A program made the translations under genes and the position numbers. From contig NC_091098.1 in the NCBI RefSeq assembly GCF_024713975.1, positions 23,782,316-23,846,315 of the forward strand: 64,000 nt of DNA, given 5' to 3'. This DNA is from Paralichthys olivaceus (Eukaryota; Chordata; Actinopteri; Pleuronectiformes; Paralichthyidae). Shown one piece after another: positions 60,301 to 64,000 of this stretch (position 1 is its first letter; each line of letters opens with the position of its first letter). The notes beneath the pieces are model-generated. The model searched no databases and was not told the origin of the DNA. It saw only the letters and a program-made list of their open reading frames with translations.

Positions 60301-63300
60301 AAATGTGCCTTTGTGGCACTGTTGAAGTGTCACATGTTGGTTTTATAGGATATGCAGGAAATGTTTGAGTGGATCTGTGAGAATTTCCTCGTGGGTTTAA
60401 TTAATTTATTCACTTGATTTAATATTAGCACCTTTTCGATTATTAACTCAGTTCAGTGGTTTGTTTAGAGGCTCTTTTGAATAGTAAAAAGCTCTTTTCG
60501 ATAATCAAAGCCAGAAAGGTTTTCTCCACCTCATTTAGATCAAAGCACTGATATGTAATTGTGGAAATGTAATATGACAAACCTCAAAACCTCAAGTCTA
60601 AGAAATCACCATTAAATCACAATGAAGTTTGTGGAGCTAATAAAATATTATTGTATCATATCTTGTCACATAGCATCTTATCATATTGTTCAGTATTGTA
60701 CCTTATCTTGTCTTGTATCATATCATTTCGTGTCATAGAGAAGAATAAGTAGGAAGAGATTTTTCAGTAATGACTTGAACACAAGAACAGATTCCTCAGA
60801 TTGAGACTAAAAAACATAATTATATCATGAAACTAAATTGTCTCTGAGGTTGATTGTAAAATACGTAAAATATAATATGTGAAACAGAAAACCAGTTTAA
60901 AGGGAAATTCTGGTCATTTGAGTTGTGGTATGTCCAATCCCATTTTTTTTTAAAAATCTAAATGACACAGTAAAACAAACTGCATGGAACATATTGCAAA
61001 ATCTATTAACAGACCATGAAACCAACACAATTAGAGAAGCTGGTTCACCGAATGACGAAAACAAGACTCGGCCTCCTTGTGACTCTTTCCCTTTTTTCAC
61101 CAAACACATGGGACAGTTTTCAATCACTGCCACATTCCTCCTCGAGGCTTGAGTCGCCCATGTCCTTATCAGGTTCCACTCTCCCTTCTCACATGAGAAG
61201 CAGATCACACATCACACATAAAAAAAATATGGCTCAAATTTTACATTCAGGTTACATAAAAGCACAGCCTCGCCTCCAGAGCTGTCACTGTTAATATTAT
61301 TCATTTTGTTCACTGTTGTGCTTATAACAGTCTGCGCCAGTACGAGTGTGCACTTCACTATCAGACACTTACGAGCGGGATCAAATGACCTTATCCATTA
61401 TGTCTGTGCTTACCTCAGACTTCTCGGTCTTTGCTGAGGTTTGCACTCACAGGAGGAGGTATGACACTCTGTGCACGCTCCATCTGGTGGCGTGACACTG
61501 CAGCAAGACTTTCTCATGAATGGACAAATAGTTGTTGCGCTCACCCCAAAAACGAGTGCAGCCTCATGCAAAGGGTTGGAGGTTATGATGTTCTTGAAAT
61601 GTGCATGTTGCAAAAGTGAAGACATTAGGAGATTTCAATTCAGAAAACTAGAGAACCCAAGACATGACATGTGAGAGCTACATCGTGTGATTAGATTTAA
61701 AGTTCTTCTTGGCCTCAGAAACAGCAGTTGACAAAATAATCCCAATGCAATGTAACATGACACCTGAGCATGTTACATGACGTGATAAGATGGAAAGCTC
61801 TAGAACAGCTACTGAAGCTCTGCTACCAGATGTGTGATAGTTATAGTTTTTGTACAGACTGCAGTATATACATATACATATACATATATTTGTATAACAG
61901 GAGAGGGTGTCACACCTTGTTAAGCCCTATGAGACAAATTGTGATTTGTGAATATGGGCTATACAAATCATATTTGATTGATAACACGTTTTAATACTTA
62001 CTACATAAATGCATGTATCTATAGTTTACATATGTTTGGAATTTATTGTATGTTTTAAAATCTTGTATGTCTATTTCAATAATAATTATTATTCTTTCTG
62101 TTTCAGGCATGTGATTAATAAAATAAATGTAGTCTTTGGTTTAAATTCAAAGACACAAAAGTTTTTTTTTACTTTTCACAATTCAGCTCCTGCAACTGAG
62201 CTGATTTGCCACTAGAGGGCAGCATCCCAAAATAGCTGAGATTCTTCACCTCATCGCTCGTGATTCGAAGAGTTCACAGGACAGTAAATATGAAAATGAA
62301 TGAAAACAACAATGAAGAAAGAAGAACCATCAAACAAACACATTCAGGGTTGAGTATAAATAATAATCAATAAAAACTCATGACACTCAAAGGCTATTCT
62401 CAAGTGTGTCCGACAGAAAGAGCCCAGACCCTCAGAAATGAAAGAGCATTGTTTTAAATCATGAAAGATTTTAATTATTTACACTTCTCAAATGTGAGCT
62501 TCTATTTGTCTGTGTAAAAATCTATAAATGTCATGGGTTCATTCCACAGAGAACATGTGATGCACCACAATTGATGCTTGTGACTTGCACCACACTGTAA
62601 ACCTGCCATGTGGCCCTCAGTGTTGAATAATGTGTTTCCGTCTAGATTACATTAAGAGACAATGACACTAGAGAGAGCCAGTTTCCTGTCATCAGAGACG
62701 TTTCATCACAGGGAATTCTCAATGATGAGCTCTGACCTCAAGTTTTGTCTTTCTCACCCGGGAGGACAAAATCTTTTCTGTCGCCCGTTTGCAGGACACA
62801 AGAATGTCTCCCTTTGAGTCTTCCCACTCTGGCATTCCTCCCCCGTCGACTGCTCACGTACACTGGAGCACAGATGCGGGGATGCTCCAGTACTGAGTTC
62901 ATTTATGGTGGACACATGTTGATGTCACTGGGCCACAGCCATGGACACAGGCCTGTACGTGTGGGTAATTGAGTTACAGTCGATCACGTAAGAAAAATGT
63001 GATGGTTGTTCACTTGAAAGAATTGTTAGACCTTTTGGGAAATGTATTAATTCACTTAGTGGTGGAGAGTAGAGGAGATTAGTTAAGGTTGCAGTTGGCT
63101 TTGCTTTGCATTTAGCCTGAAAACAGAGGAAACACGTGACTTGACTCTGTCCAGATGTTGGAGAATCAAACCAGCTCCTCTAAACCTCTGTAATTAACTC
63201 ATTAACTCGTTTTTTTTAGTAAAAAAAAATAAAATGCAAGAAGTACAGAAACTTCTTGTCTCCATCTTTTCGTTCCAATCAATAGTCCAGCAGTTGATCC

Positions 63301-64000
63301 CCCATATGATGACAAATTCTCATTTTTAGTTAATTCCTGAACTTTAGAGATGCTTATAGTTCTGATGCTGTTGAACTGTGTCCCTGTGGTTCCAGTCTCT
63401 GTGCTAAGCTAAGCTAAGCTGCTGCTGCTGACTATAGCATTAAACTCGTCTCTTCTAGGAGAGTGGAAACAATAACAAGTAAAAAAAGGACCAAACAACA
63501 AAAGGTCCTGCACTCACAGGGAGGAAGTGGGGACCTGTCGTCCATCTTTACAGTCTATCGTCTCAACTACTTCAATGATTCATCTTGGAGCTCGTTAGAT
63601 GATTAATGGAACAAGAAAGAAGGAAAAACTATATTGTGCTTCAAATATTTGTTCTTCTTTCTCTCTAATCTTAGTTTTTTTATATCAAATGTTGGAAGGT
63701 TTTACCTCTTTGGCTCTCAAACACTTGTTTAAATGAAACCATCAGAGAAGTTTGGGAGAGGAAAAGTTTCTCTGGCAGAGCTGCTAACAACTCATCTGAA
63801 AAGTGCAGAGAGGTAGACACGGGAATCCTTCAGAGCCGACGTTATATTTTGTTGGTTTTACTATGTGAGAACTTTGCCTGAATACAAATCAGTGACTATA
63901 ATGAAGAAATAAACGAAAACAAGCTCCTGAAAAGTTACTTCATCCCAGTACTTGAGTAAATCTACTTAGTTACTTTCCACCACGGCAAGAACACAATGAG
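57365..64000. other. Gene-free region at the right edge
   Basis: About 6.6 kb upstream of nr4a1 with no recognisable coding exon on either strand. It contains an (ATT)n/(TTA)n tract at 59212-59236, TATACATA repeats near 61865-61890, TATC-type short repeats near 60650-60735, a strong CTCF-like motif at 62209-62222 and TAAGC repeats near 63402-63420. It could hold nr4a1 enhancers, which cannot be judged by eye. Confidence 0.5.
62209..62222 (+). promoter_or_regulatory. CTCF-like motif
   Basis: CCACTAGAGGGCAG matches the CTCF core CCASYAGRKGGCRS at all 14 positions. It lies in otherwise gene-free DNA about 5 kb upstream of nr4a1. Confidence 0.5.

Noticed and set aside
61410-61625. Cysteine-containing 71-codon frame on the minus strand
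   Set aside because: Isolated, no splice partner, no recognised motif; consistent with chance.
1-64000. tRNA, rRNA, snoRNA or microRNA genes
   Set aside because: No cloverleaf, rRNA-like block or clear C/D box host-intron structure was recognised by eye; a covariance-model scan would be needed to be certain.

Overview
The window is vertebrate nuclear DNA, almost certainly from a teleost fish. It has split genes with GT-AG introns, AATAAA signals, abundant microsatellites, fish-type MITEs and LINE fragments, and a compact set of genes whose human orthologues all map to chromosome 12q13. No bacterial, viral, CRISPR or RNA-gene structure is visible. I rebuilt the exon chains by hand from reading frame, splice sites and remembered family sequences. 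Exon phases close exactly for every gene modelled, so boundaries should be good to a base or so; untranslated exons are far less certain.

Layout, left to right: pan2 (minus strand, 5' half only, runs off the left edge); il23a (plus); ormdl2 (plus); nemp1 (minus); cd63 (plus); an unrecognised single-exon tail-anchored protein gene (plus); letmd1 (minus); gtsf1 (plus); nr4a1 (minus); then about 6.6 kb with no recognisable gene. pan2/il23a and letmd1/gtsf1 are head-to-head pairs. The genes do not form one pathway: poly(A) shortening, cytokine, sphingolipid control, nuclear envelope, tetraspanin, mitochondrial LETM-like protein, piRNA cofactor and immediate-early nuclear receptor. What joins them is conserved synteny.

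Mobile DNA is the most informative accessory content. A 5'-truncated L1/Tx1-like LINE with an uninterrupted ORF2 tail sits antisense in a cd63 intron, bounded by a perfect 14-bp target-site duplication. A 768-bp hAT-type MITE with a perfect 8-bp duplication sits just inside the donor site of letmd1 intron 7. Three copies of a TTAA-flanked MITE lie near pan2, nemp1 and cd63. A 156-bp inverted pair about 97% identical brackets gtsf1. A relic of a cd63 exon lies just 3' of cd63.

Tandem arrays also stand out. One is a 37-bp minisatellite with 15 copies of TTACCGTAAT, abutting the letmd1 start in the letmd1/gtsf1 intergenic region. Others are a 39-bp array between pan2 and il23a and a 40-bp array upstream of gtsf1. 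I found no convincing new multi-gene system. The best candidates for something undescribed are the tail-anchored protein gene at 37221-37598 and the letmd1/gtsf1 promoter minisatellite.
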